A DNA stretch of 64,000 bases from JASTVH01 sp042862465 (GTDB lineage Bacteria > Pseudomonadota > Gammaproteobacteria > Pseudomonadales > Oleiphilaceae): contig JASTVH010000006.1 in NCBI GenBank assembly GCA_042862465.1, positions 248,001 to 312,000 on the forward strand, read 5' to 3'. Under the pieces are notes generated by a model. That model worked only from the letters and a program-made list of their open reading frames with translations. It did no database searches and was not told the origin of the DNA. The position numbers and the translations under genes are program-made. The first letter of the stretch is position 1, and each line of letters opens with the position of its first letter. Positions 1 through 7,480 of this stretch are shown here, piece by piece.

Positions 1-773
1 GCGGAGGCTTTAGCCGTCTCACCATTATTGATCTCTGCTGGTGTGAGGCGAAGTTTTTCAATTCCGGGTTTTCGCAGGTCAATGACGTCGTCCATGCCGA
101 TGCTTTGCTTGGGCTCCCCCTTGATCTTGAGCACCAAGATCCAGCCTTTGTCGGGATTAAAGCCTGCGGCCTTGAGAGCATCCCTCGCAATGATCGTCGG
201 TTGTTCAGAGTTCACCGTTACGCCCTGAACGTTCAATTGCCAGCATTTGGGTTGGGTATAGAGTTTCTCAAGGCCAGTCTTGTCTAAATCCACACTTTCG
301 CCATCAGCGACAAGCTGATCAGGCTCGTTATGGCGCTCTAGCCAGAGAGCCTGATCTTCTGCAATGCCGCCGACTTGGCGCAGTACATCCTCGCTAATGC
401 GCGCCTGCCCCCAAGGAAAACGTTGTCCGTTCAAGGCGACATAGAAAAGGCGGTCGCTCTCGAAGGCAATGAACTGCTCAACACCTCGGTGGTACACGTC
501 GATCTGCTGATCAAGGTTGACCACTTCGAGTACGCCTTTGTCGTCGAACAATAACAGTAGGTAGCGCTCGACTGGGGTTTTGCCGGCCGCGGTCAAAATT
601 TGGCGTCCGGTAGGCACTGGATCATCAATCTCGACCACGTAGCCCTGCCAGTTGGGATCAAATACCTGAATCAGGTAATGATCAGCTGGACGCAAAGGAC
701 GACCCTCTCGGCGAGCTAAGGTAATATTTTCGAGCTCAACGCGTTCTTGGTTCGGTGGAATGGTGCTGTTCAT
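1..773 (-). CDS. Multi-ubiquitin-domain protein (3' end outside window)
   Basis: Read from the ATG at 773 (AGAGGT about nine bases upstream) the frame is open to the window edge, giving at least 257 residues. They divide into three similar beta-grasp-like units at about 14-105, 106-175 and 176-250. Units 1 and 3 share a hydrophobic strand, a Thr- or Asp-rich turn and a helix followed by Gly (TGRQILTAAG; IIARDALKAAG). This matches the Multiubiquitin family (PF14452), whose members are tandem ubiquitin-like modifiers in bacterial operons with E1-, E2- and JAB-like enzymes. The gene is last in a minus-strand operon with the helicase at 867-4277 (93-base gap). Any E1/E2 partners would lie beyond the left edge; that is a prediction. 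The C-terminal tail, which decides whether it can be conjugated, is not visible. Confidence 0.82.
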   Translation of the reverse strand, partial: MNSTIPPNQERVELENITLARREGRPLRPADHYLIQVFDPNWQGYVVEIDDPVPTGRQILTAAGKTPVERYLLLLFDDKGVLEVVNLDQQIDVYHRGVEQFIAFESDRLFYVALNGQRFPWGQARISEDVLRQVGGIAEDQALWLERHNEPDQLVADGESVDLDKTGLEKLYTQPKCWQLNVQGVTVNSEQPTIIARDALKAAGFNPDKGWILVLKIKGEPKQSIGMDDVIDLRKPGIEKLRLTPAEINNGETAKAS

Positions 774-866
774 ATCGAATAACCTCTTGGTGGCCTGCCG
801 CGTTATGCGGTTTCTTGGCCGTTCAGGAGGTTAATCGAAGCGAATTTTCCAACCGGAAAGATAAAC

Positions 867-3800
867 TCAATTTTTTTTGCGAATTTTTCCTGGTGGGACT
901 GTGCCGCAGATGAAAAAACTTGGGCAGCGGGGGCAGGTGCGGTTGTCAGGCTTCGCGGGGAAGTGTCCTTGGGTAATAGAGCCCATGGCAGATTGAGCTT
1001 TGCCTAGTCGCGTATTTTTCTTGCGATTGCTCACTGTGACCGGTTCCAGAGTTTCGCCTGCTAGATGTATGGCCTCAACCCGGGTGCCTGGCCCAAAGTG
1101 GCGCTCAGCGGCCTCCACCAATAGCGTGTATTCAATGCGGTCAAATTCGTCACTTCCCTTTTTGCCGGTTTTGATGCGCCGAACGCTGTGATTGCCATCG
1201 GTGTCGACGGTTATTTCATCAGGTAATACATTGATCTCGCCCTCAGGGAAGGAGAGCTGCAGTATCTCAGGCTTCACCAGTTGGCGCCCTTGGCGGGTTT
1301 CCATCAAGTAGTGCACTAAGCGCTGTCCGATGCGTCGATAGTCTGCCGCATAGCCATGATCCACCGGGCCCCGATTGAGCCACGACTGTGTAAATTGTGC
1401 CTCCAATTCGTCGGCACTCGGAGGGGATTCACTATGATTTTGCCGCAGCCATCCCAGCACCTCATACACTGCACTATGCATTTGCATAAACGCACTCTCG
1501 GTACGCTTGCCCGCCAAAGCCAGCGCATGCGAGTAGAGGAAACGTCTTGGGCACCGATCATATAAACTGAGCTGATTATCGCTAAGCAGTAAGGTCTCTT
1601 CTTCGATGCTTAAGGTCTCAGGCACTTCGGGATTAAGGCTAAGCCGCGAAGGGTTGTTATTGCGCTGAATGACCGGCTTGATACGGTTGATGTATTCGGA
1701 GTGATTACGGTTATTACCGTTGTTTTGTAACGAGGAGGCGTATAGCAACAAGCCATCTTGCGCCCGGGAGGTAGCCACAAAAAACTTGCACTCTTCCTCT
1801 TCATCATGGCCGGCTTTGATGGCCTCCAGCCCGGTCAACCCTTGTGTCCCGTCGATCAGCCCGTCGGGTGGCACGCAGCGCGGGGGTCTATTGCTGCCCG
1901 GCAATCCGGTGGCGATCATCCCTGGTAGGTGAACCACCTTGAATTCCAGGCCCTTGCTGGCATGTATGGTCATTAGACGAACGCCGTTGATACTGAGCGC
2001 AGCCTGTGGCAGTTGCCGCATTTCTCGGTCTTCGGAGAGCAGTACTATGCGTCGGATTCGCGATAGCAAACGATCAATAGGCAGTCCGCTGCCTTTAATA
2101 GGGTTGCGGGCATAGTTCAGCAGTTGCCACAGCGCGATCCCCTTCATTTGGCCTTGTAGGTCCGTCGCCTGAGCTGCCTGCTTTGCCCACTCGAGTCGAT
2201 CGATAATCAGACTTGCCAGCACCGACCAAGGGTTGGCATTCGAGGAAATATCGCCCATTAGGGCTGCCAGGTGTTTGAGCGTGTCTCTGGCTTGGTTACT
2301 CAGACCCGGCACATCATCGACCGAAGGCCCCCAGCCCAAGGGAGCTGGATCAGTTTCGCGAAGGTACTGCAATAGCACGGTGATGTGTTCAAGGTGTACA
2401 GTATAGCCGGGCAGCGTTGCTGCCCGAATCAGCCCAGTGGCACGACGGTCAGTGACTAGTGACAGTAGGGATAACAGGTCTTTGACTTCGGGGCGCTCAA
2501 AGAGGCTGCCTAGATATAATACTGGTAATCCAAGGCCCTCGAGGCTGGCCGCTATCTCGCTTAAGCGGTTGTTTGAGGTGCAGAGTATTGCCTGATCTTT
2601 GTATTCGACGCCCTCGCGTTTCTTCTCTTCCACCGCTGCCGCTATCATGGCGATCTCGTCGTCCACGGTGGTGGCTACTCTAAATTCTGGCTGTTCGCCA
2701 GAGGGGCCTCGTTCGGCATGGATTTGCAAGGGCAGAGCCTCACCTGAGGCCTTCATGCTTGTTGAGAAGTAGCGGTAGAGCTCGACGATTTCACTCGAAG
2801 AGCGGTAATTGGTACCCAGCTCAGCCAATTGCGCGCCGGGAAAATCGTCTGTAAAACGTTTCATGTTGATCGAGGAGGCACCTCGAAAGCGGTAAATGGA
2901 TTGGCGCGAATCCCCCACCACCCAGAGCTTTTTGCCTTCACCCGCAATGGCCTTTAACAAGCGCACGGAGGCTCGGTTTACATCCTGGTATTCGTCCACC
3001 AAGATGTATTGATGGCGCGATGAGAGTAATTTTCGGACTTCCGTGTCCGACTCCACCAATCGTACCGGCAGAGAGATTAGATCACCGAAGTCAACGCCGT
3101 CATTTTGTTGCAGTAAAGGCTCATATGCCTGGTAAAGCTGAGCCACATCTAGACACTTCTCGGCCTGCTCGCGTTGTTTTTCGTCCTCAGCTGACGCCAG
3201 CATGGCCTCAGCCAATGCTCTGTATTCTTCGGCATTGACCACTTCATCTTTGGCCCGTGAGATGGCCGAGAGCATGTCGCCTAAATCCAGGGTTGGATCG
3301 TAGAGGTTGCGAAAGTGCCTGAGGGGGAGTCGCGCCAGCTCGTCCTCAAGCATCTCGATGGCTTCGTAGCGTGAAACCACTCGGGGGTGTTCCGACAAAC
3401 CCAAACGATCATGGAAGCGATGCACAATATCCAGACCAAAGGAATGGAATGTGCCCAACCACAGGGCTGCAACGGCATCAGGGAACTTGCCAGCGATGCG
3501 TTCGCGTAGCTCTCCTGCGGCCTTGTTGGAAAAGGTCAGTACAAGGATGGCTCCAGGATCGACCCCCTCTTCTAACAAAGACTCAATGCGATGCACCAGG
3601 GTACGGGTTTTACCGGTACCAGGTCCCGCCTGAAGCTGGAACGCACTGCCTCGGTGCAAAGCAGCGTTGCGTTGTGATTCGTCCAGCCCGATTGGCGGAC
3701 CAGAGGGCTCTGAATGCGACGGTCTGATGGGCGGCAGCAGCAACGCATCGATTAACTGTTGTTGCACCACGCTCAAAGGGGCTTTCAATCTGTCGGCGAT

Positions 3801-4277
3801 GGCCACGGAAGTCATCTGTTCACCAGCATGCCAGCGCCTTACCAAGCTGCGCGGCAGCAGAAATTCGCGAGCGAAGAGGTCCATAATGATTTCTCGCCGC
3901 TCACGGCAGCCATAGTCCACCACCCGCTCTGCGCCCACTGCGGGAGCTTCGGAGGACCGATCAGGCTCAACCCCCTCGATGAGGTTATCCTCCGTAAGGC
4001 CTTCGAGCTCCAGGTGACCAATTTCGTGGGCGATGAGAAATGCTTTGTCAAAATCGCTGCCTACGTTTTCATAGAGGATCATTTCAGCTTGGCAGTCGAA
4101 GAGGGCTCGTCCTCCATTGAGCTTCGGGTCTCCCTGGGGCACGGCAAAGACGTCTATGCCGCGGCGATCTGCCTCATCCCTGACGAAACGCAACAAGTCG
4201 TTTGTATCGCTTCCACGCTTTAATGCTGCCAAGTGCAGGTTTTCGGCCGTTTGTCGAGCCGCTTCGATAGCGTCCAT
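867..4277 (-). CDS. ImmA/IrrE peptidase - UvrD helicase - Fe-S nuclease-like fusion
   Basis: The 1136-residue protein has three parts. Residues 1-180 look like an ImmA/IrrE (M78) metallopeptidase, with HEIGH at 84-88 and a downstream AREFLLP near 136-142 supplying the third zinc ligand. Residues 195-880 are a superfamily 1A UvrD/PcrA helicase: Q-motif LDESQRNAA near 198, Walker A GPGTGKT at 218-224, DEYQD at 428-432, GDSRQSIYRFRG at 455-466. The C-terminal ~230 residues resemble the AddB/Cas4 PD-(D/E)xK nuclease with a 4Fe-4S cluster: one Cys in RCPRRFLY and a final C-x2-C-x5-C (TCPRCPSFFIC). The motif corresponding to DxK reads RRIKTGK, so the Asp two places before Lys is Arg and cleavage is doubtful. 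The neighbours (sigma factor, HTH-like protein, ubiquitin-like protein) suggest a DNA-damage- or phage-triggered system; that role is inferred. Confidence 0.9.
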   Translation of the reverse strand: MDAIEAARQTAENLHLAALKRGSDTNDLLRFVRDEADRRGIDVFAVPQGDPKLNGGRALFDCQAEMILYENVGSDFDKAFLIAHEIGHLELEGLTEDNLIEGVEPDRSSEAPAVGAERVVDYGCRERREIIMDLFAREFLLPRSLVRRWHAGEQMTSVAIADRLKAPLSVVQQQLIDALLLPPIRPSHSEPSGPPIGLDESQRNAALHRGSAFQLQAGPGTGKTRTLVHRIESLLEEGVDPGAILVLTFSNKAAGELRERIAGKFPDAVAALWLGTFHSFGLDIVHRFHDRLGLSEHPRVVSRYEAIEMLEDELARLPLRHFRNLYDPTLDLGDMLSAISRAKDEVVNAEEYRALAEAMLASAEDEKQREQAEKCLDVAQLYQAYEPLLQQNDGVDFGDLISLPVRLVESDTEVRKLLSSRHQYILVDEYQDVNRASVRLLKAIAGEGKKLWVVGDSRQSIYRFRGASSINMKRFTDDFPGAQLAELGTNYRSSSEIVELYRYFSTSMKASGEALPLQIHAERGPSGEQPEFRVATTVDDEIAMIAAAVEEKKREGVEYKDQAILCTSNNRLSEIAASLEGLGLPVLYLGSLFERPEVKDLLSLLSLVTDRRATGLIRAATLPGYTVHLEHITVLLQYLRETDPAPLGWGPSVDDVPGLSNQARDTLKHLAALMGDISSNANPWSVLASLIIDRLEWAKQAAQATDLQGQMKGIALWQLLNYARNPIKGSGLPIDRLLSRIRRIVLLSEDREMRQLPQAALSINGVRLMTIHASKGLEFKVVHLPGMIATGLPGSNRPPRCVPPDGLIDGTQGLTGLEAIKAGHDEEEECKFFVATSRAQDGLLLYASSLQNNGNNRNHSEYINRIKPVIQRNNNPSRLSLNPEVPETLSIEEETLLLSDNQLSLYDRCPRRFLYSHALALAGKRTESAFMQMHSAVYEVLGWLRQNHSESPPSADELEAQFTQSWLNRGPVDHGYAADYRRIGQRLVHYLMETRQGRQLVKPEILQLSFPEGEINVLPDEITVDTDGNHSVRRIKTGKKGSDEFDRIEYTLLVEAAERHFGPGTRVEAIHLAGETLEPVTVSNRKKNTRLGKAQSAMGSITQGHFPAKPDNRTCPRCPSFFICGTVPPGKIRKKN

Positions 4278-4284
4278 TGTGCTA

Positions 4285-4890
4285 CTAGTCCTTTATTTTT
4301 CTCAGGGCAGCCTGTTGTGCTTCGCTCATCTGTGATCGAGCCAGAGCTTCTTCAAAGGAGATTTTGTCACCCGCGCTGGGTTTGCCTGAAGCCTTATATC
4401 GCACGCCTTCGGAAATGGTGGGTGGGCCATCTAAGACGCGTTGGAGTCCTTCGACGGAGACGTTCAACAGTTCAGCTAGCGATGCTAGAAACCGCCGGGG
4501 GATGGTAGCCACCTGAATTGCGTTGTCACGGAGCAGAGACAGGAATAGGCGATTGACGTTCAGCTCTTCAGCGAGTTCCCGAAAGCGTTGTTTATTGAGA
4601 CTCGCGAGAGGGTTATCCATCTTGCTGGATGCTCCTGAGGCTGGGTCTTCGGGCCTCAGCATGGACTGAAACTTTGACCAGGCCCGCTTGGCATTATCGT
4701 TCGGTGCTGTCTCTATCCCTTTTTTGTCAAAAGCGGGCGCGGTAAACAGCTCAATGGATAGGTCTATGAGCGATTCACGAAACTGAGGATAACGCTTCAA
4801 ATAGCTCGCCAATGTGTCTGCATTGGGATTAGCTTCCGCTGAAAACGCGTGTAATACGGCACTTTTGGATGCTTGAGGTGTAATTTTCAC
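4285..4890 (-). CDS. Small HTH-like protein of the sigma/ImmA operon
   Basis: The 201-residue protein has an N-terminal helical part (about 20-55), a charged linker and a region at about 105-155 spaced like a lambda-repressor/XRE-type helix-turn-helix (FRELAEELNVNRLFLSLL, then LASLAELLNVSVEGLQRVL). I do not recognise a named family. Its ATG overlaps the sigma-factor stop by four bases, and only seven bases separate it from the helicase fusion, so the three are almost certainly co-translated. ImmA-type peptidases commonly cleave a repressor encoded next to them, so this protein is a reasonable candidate substrate or anti-sigma-like partner; that is inference from position. The C-terminus (EEALARSQMSEAQQAALRK) is predicted helical. 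Confidence 0.7.
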   Translation of the reverse strand: MKITPQASKSAVLHAFSAEANPNADTLASYLKRYPQFRESLIDLSIELFTAPAFDKKGIETAPNDNAKRAWSKFQSMLRPEDPASGASSKMDNPLASLNKQRFRELAEELNVNRLFLSLLRDNAIQVATIPRRFLASLAELLNVSVEGLQRVLDGPPTISEGVRYKASGKPSAGDKISFEEALARSQMSEAQQAALRKIKD

Positions 4891-5675
4891 AGTATGTTCT
4901 CCGCCTGCAGCACGGTTCGCAATTTTTCATAGGCACGTTTTAACCGGTTGCGTACGGTCCTGTCCGTGCACGCCAATGCTTTCGCAATGGTCATGACTTC
5001 GGGGTCTTGCGACTCGATCTGCATTCCTTGTAATAATAACCCGACTGCACGTCTTTCATCTTCCGGTAGCCCGTTAATCGCGTCCATCAGGCGCAACCGG
5101 AAAGTTGCATTGTCTAATCTCGACGGATTCGGGTTAATGAAGTCGGCAGCGGCGATGTCGACTTCTGGGCTGATTTCGTCTCCATCGTCGCCTTCGTGCG
5201 TTAGGGAGGCGGAGTTGATCAAGGGGTCCGTTTCTCGAGCAGGCCCGTGTTTTCTCAGAACATCTATACGCAGTTTGGCCAGTGCGTCGTTAAAATTAAT
5301 CTCCCAATAGTACATTTTGTCCTCTTGGGATTCCCGAGCCTGCGCAATCATCTCTACCACCTGCTCGGCGATTTCTTCGCGAATGGCGATGGCGTGATCA
5401 AGCCATGCCTCGGAGACTGTTTTCCGCAACGCCGCTTCTAGCCTGCTATAGAAAGAAATGAAGATCGGCTCTAGATGCTTTTCAGCTAGCCCGATCTCGC
5501 TGTGTCGAAGGTAGTAGATAAAAACCTCAAAGGGCACTACTTGTTGGGTGCATCTTAGACGGTCAACCAATTGATCAGGCGGAAGGCCATCGAGCTCGTT
5601 AAGAACCCGTTCGATCTCAAGGCGCCGGTAGTAGGTCACGCCTTCTTTTGTGGTTTTCTTAAGCGGAATTACCAT
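4887..5675 (-). CDS. Sigma-70-like RNA polymerase sigma factor
   Basis: The 262-residue protein ends in a clear sigma region 4 helix-turn-helix: LPEDERRAVGLLLQG, then IAKALACTDRTVRNRLKRA at about 230-250. Residues ~85-150 (EAALRKTV, IREEIAEQVVEMI, YWEINFNDALAKLRIDVL) look like a weak region 2. The spacing is that of ECF-like factors with an N-terminal extension. It is the first gene of the operon, with a 4-base overlap to the next, so it may drive expression of the system from its own or another promoter. Sigma factors are uncommon inside defence operons. The start at 5675 has only a modest ribosome site (CAGGG). A non-sigma transcriptional regulator using the same fold cannot be excluded. 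Confidence 0.75.
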   Translation of the reverse strand: MVIPLKKTTKEGVTYYRRLEIERVLNELDGLPPDQLVDRLRCTQQVVPFEVFIYYLRHSEIGLAEKHLEPIFISFYSRLEAALRKTVSEAWLDHAIAIREEIAEQVVEMIAQARESQEDKMYYWEINFNDALAKLRIDVLRKHGPARETDPLINSASLTHEGDDGDEISPEVDIAAADFINPNPSRLDNATFRLRLMDAINGLPEDERRAVGLLLQGMQIESQDPEVMTIAKALACTDRTVRNRLKRAYEKLRTVLQAENIL

Positions 5676-5700
5676 CCCTGATTCACTTCTTTTTCAGTCG

Positions 5701-5715
5701 CGAGTCAGCGACTCG
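5701..5715. promoter_or_regulatory. Palindrome upstream of the sigma-factor operon
   Basis: CGAGTC-AGC-GACTCG is a perfect 6-bp inverted repeat with a 3-base spacer, 26 bases upstream of the sigma-factor start. Its placement fits an operator for the operon's repressor, but no binding data exist. Confidence 0.4.
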
Positions 5716-6023
5716 ATTACATTTGTTGCCTGTCGTAACATTACCCAATCACTATACGCATAGATCAAACCTTATGTCTTTTCGCTTTTTACACGAAAGG
5801 GTTCTACCCCGTTGTTGGGATATCCAGCAGGGAGTATCTTGTAGGGTCGATCGACTGAAAGTTGAAATGGGGATCGCTGGCTCCATACTCAAGCCTGATA
5901 AGTTGGCGCGAGATGTTGAGAAATGCTTGAAATCATACTGCCAGTCTGTGCGGTTCCAATGCTTTCAATAAGTTTGGCGTACAGGCTTCATTTCAAGTTG
6001 GTTCACGGTGTACAAGGACTCTT
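5716..6023. other. Intergenic stretch between divergent genes
   Basis: About 300 bases between the minus-strand sigma-factor operon and the plus-strand gene at 6024. Promoters for both directions should lie here. An 82-codon frame at 5723-5971 shows no recognisable motifs or convincing ribosome site, and I do not call it. Confidence 0.6.
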
Positions 6024-6905
6024 ATGGCTGTGTTTGGCGAGATTAATTCCTTCTTGGATTTCTGTGGGAGAGTTAAAAAGTGGTTTGGTAAAAACAAAAC
6101 ACCTGCCACCAATGACAATCCAGCGAAGAGATTTCTTAAGTTGTTTGAAGCTCACGGAATACACCGAAACCAGATTCCTCGATACGTTAGTCAAAAGCTT
6201 TCCCTGACAGATGTTCAAGATGATAAAAGCCTTTTGAAAAAACTCGATCAGAAAATTATTGATGATGCGGCTGACCTTTTTGCGGTCAACCGGGAATGGT
6301 TGGAATGTGCAAGTCCAGACATCTACATCACTCATGATTTTTACAAAAAACCTAAGAAATTCCTGGCTTTCATAGAAGTGCTTCTTTCAAAGGGCTCGGA
6401 TCTTGACGGAGTTGTTTACACATCAGCGACCGAAAAATCACCTCAACGCGAAGATACGTTTATTCTACTAGAGGAGGATTTCTCTATTGGTGAAGACCAA
6501 GTCCTAACCCGCTACCATATTTGCAACAACTGGCATTTTAACTATGGAAAGTCCCGTGCTTATCTAACCGCCTGTGTTGCTGCAGCTTGGAAAAAGGACG
6601 TCTTTCTCCATGGGAGAAAGGTGCCTCATGAGTTCATTGCCAAGTATGCAGAAGGTCAAAGTCTTTTGAGTGAAGATATACGAGATCATTCGCCTGGCCA
6701 GCATTGGCATCCCGAAGATATGGCGTTGGACCCTGATAAATTTCTTGCTGGGTTCCGAGAAGGTCATAATAAGGTTTCTGCACTCGAGACCATAATTAGA
6801 GTTCAAAGTGATGACGAGCAATTCACGTTGAACGAGATGTATAGCGTATTGCGGGGCGTGCCATTTTCGGAAAAGCTGAAATCGCTTGAACAGAGCGAGG
6901 AGTAG
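6024..6905 (+). CDS. Hypothetical protein with HTH-like N-terminus
   Basis: The 293-residue protein is not recognised. Residues ~35-100 (FLKLFEAHGIHRNQIPRYV ... LADLF-like AADLFAVNREWLECAS) have the layout of the degenerate helix-turn-helix found at the start of many island-borne regulators, where a helical repeat ends in a short segment like REWLEG. The rest (100-293) looks alpha/beta with aromatic and acidic patches (LLEEDFSIGEDQVL, HWHPEDMALDPDKF) and no catalytic motif I can name. Its codons are visibly more AT-rich than those of the flanking operons, suggesting separate acquisition. It stands alone, divergent from the sigma-factor operon and followed by a peptidase remnant. It may be a regulator or a small one-gene defence function; neither is shown. 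Confidence 0.65.
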   Translation: MAVFGEINSFLDFCGRVKKWFGKNKTPATNDNPAKRFLKLFEAHGIHRNQIPRYVSQKLSLTDVQDDKSLLKKLDQKIIDDAADLFAVNREWLECASPDIYITHDFYKKPKKFLAFIEVLLSKGSDLDGVVYTSATEKSPQREDTFILLEEDFSIGEDQVLTRYHICNNWHFNYGKSRAYLTACVAAAWKKDVFLHGRKVPHEFIAKYAEGQSLLSEDIRDHSPGQHWHPEDMALDPDKFLAGFREGHNKVSALETIIRVQSDDEQFTLNEMYSVLRGVPFSEKLKSLEQSEE

Positions 6906-6989
6906 CCAGTTGTACCCTGGCTCTGCGGCACCCCCCCCATATAGGTTGGCGCAGACTTATATTCAGCCAAGGGCGTTGATTGGCCACGC

Positions 6990-7170
6990 TCAAACAATTC
7001 CTTCGACCTCGATCCCATTCTTAGCCAGCCAGCTCTTCCTCCGCTCATAATCCGACATGGCCCGCTCCAACCACTTCCAGAACTGGGGCGTGTGATGTGG
7101 TTCGTGGAGATGCGTGAGTTCATGCACCACCACATACTCCAGTCGTCTGACCGGGGAACAGTCCGCCTCA
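6990..7170 (-). pseudogene. Remnant of a YgjP-type (M48/DUF45) metallopeptidase
   Basis: Minus-strand translation from about 7155 to the stop at 6990-6992 reads VRRLEYVVVHELTHL, then EPHHTPQFWKWLERAM and a C-terminus ending NGIEVEGIV. This is the zinc-binding HExxH...H core and C-terminus of YgjP/DUF45 metallopeptidases, which are often encoded beside type I restriction genes. The N-terminal ~150 residues are absent: upstream the frame runs into AT-rich sequence with no start codon before the promoter of the RHH gene. It is therefore a 3' fragment, probably left when the restriction operon was inserted or rearranged. Confidence 0.75.
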
Positions 7171-7225
7171 GCCCCTTTTTGTTTTTTAGCTCTCCTTTAA
7201 AAATTTTGGAAGATACTCGGCGATG

Positions 7226-7245
7226 CAGTACATTACAGTACATTT
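7226..7245. promoter_or_regulatory. Tandem repeat, likely RHH operator
   Basis: Two adjacent 10-base units, CAGTACATTA and CAGTACATTT, lie 24 bases upstream of the RHH gene start. Each contains the palindromic core GTAC, and the 10-base period places both on the same DNA face. Tandem short sites of this kind are typical operators for ribbon-helix-helix dimers, so autoregulation of the restriction operon is likely but inferred. Confidence 0.5.
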
Positions 7246-7268
7246 GCAGCCACCCGAGAAGAATTCTG

Positions 7269-7463
7269 ATGGCCACCACCAAGACCGCAACTGTAACCTT
7301 CCGTATCAATCCAGCCGTGAAAGAAGCGCTCCGCACGGCAGCTGCCCGCGAGCACCGTTCCATCGCCAACATGGTGGAGGTCTTAATTCGGGATTATTGC
7401 GGGCAGAGCGGTATCGCAATCCCCGAGCACGGTGAACTTCACGACAAGCATAAAAGCGACTAG
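7269..7463 (+). CDS. Ribbon-helix-helix regulator of the restriction operon
   Basis: The ATG at 7269, preceded by GAGAAGAA, gives a 64-residue protein. Residues 7-50 are a textbook ribbon-helix-helix: a basic strand (TATVTFRINPAVKEAL), then helix A (RTAAAREHRS) and helix B (IANMVEVLIRDYC). A longer frame from 7092 would add the promoter region and has no support. It sits 17 bases before hsdM and just downstream of a tandem GTAC repeat. It most likely represses or times transcription of the whole seven-gene operon. An antitoxin role is less likely because no small toxin is adjacent. Confidence 0.8.
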   Translation: MATTKTATVTFRINPAVKEALRTAAAREHRSIANMVEVLIRDYCGQSGIAIPEHGELHDKHKSD

Positions 7464-7480
7464 CCGGACATGGGTCACGT

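Noticed and set aside
5723..5971. 82-codon frame between the sigma operon and the orphan gene
   Set aside because: No motifs, poor start context, and it occupies the expected promoter region.
6931..6938. C8 run after the orphan gene as a phase-variable tract
   Set aside because: It lies 26 bases past a stop codon and before no start codon, so slippage would alter no protein.
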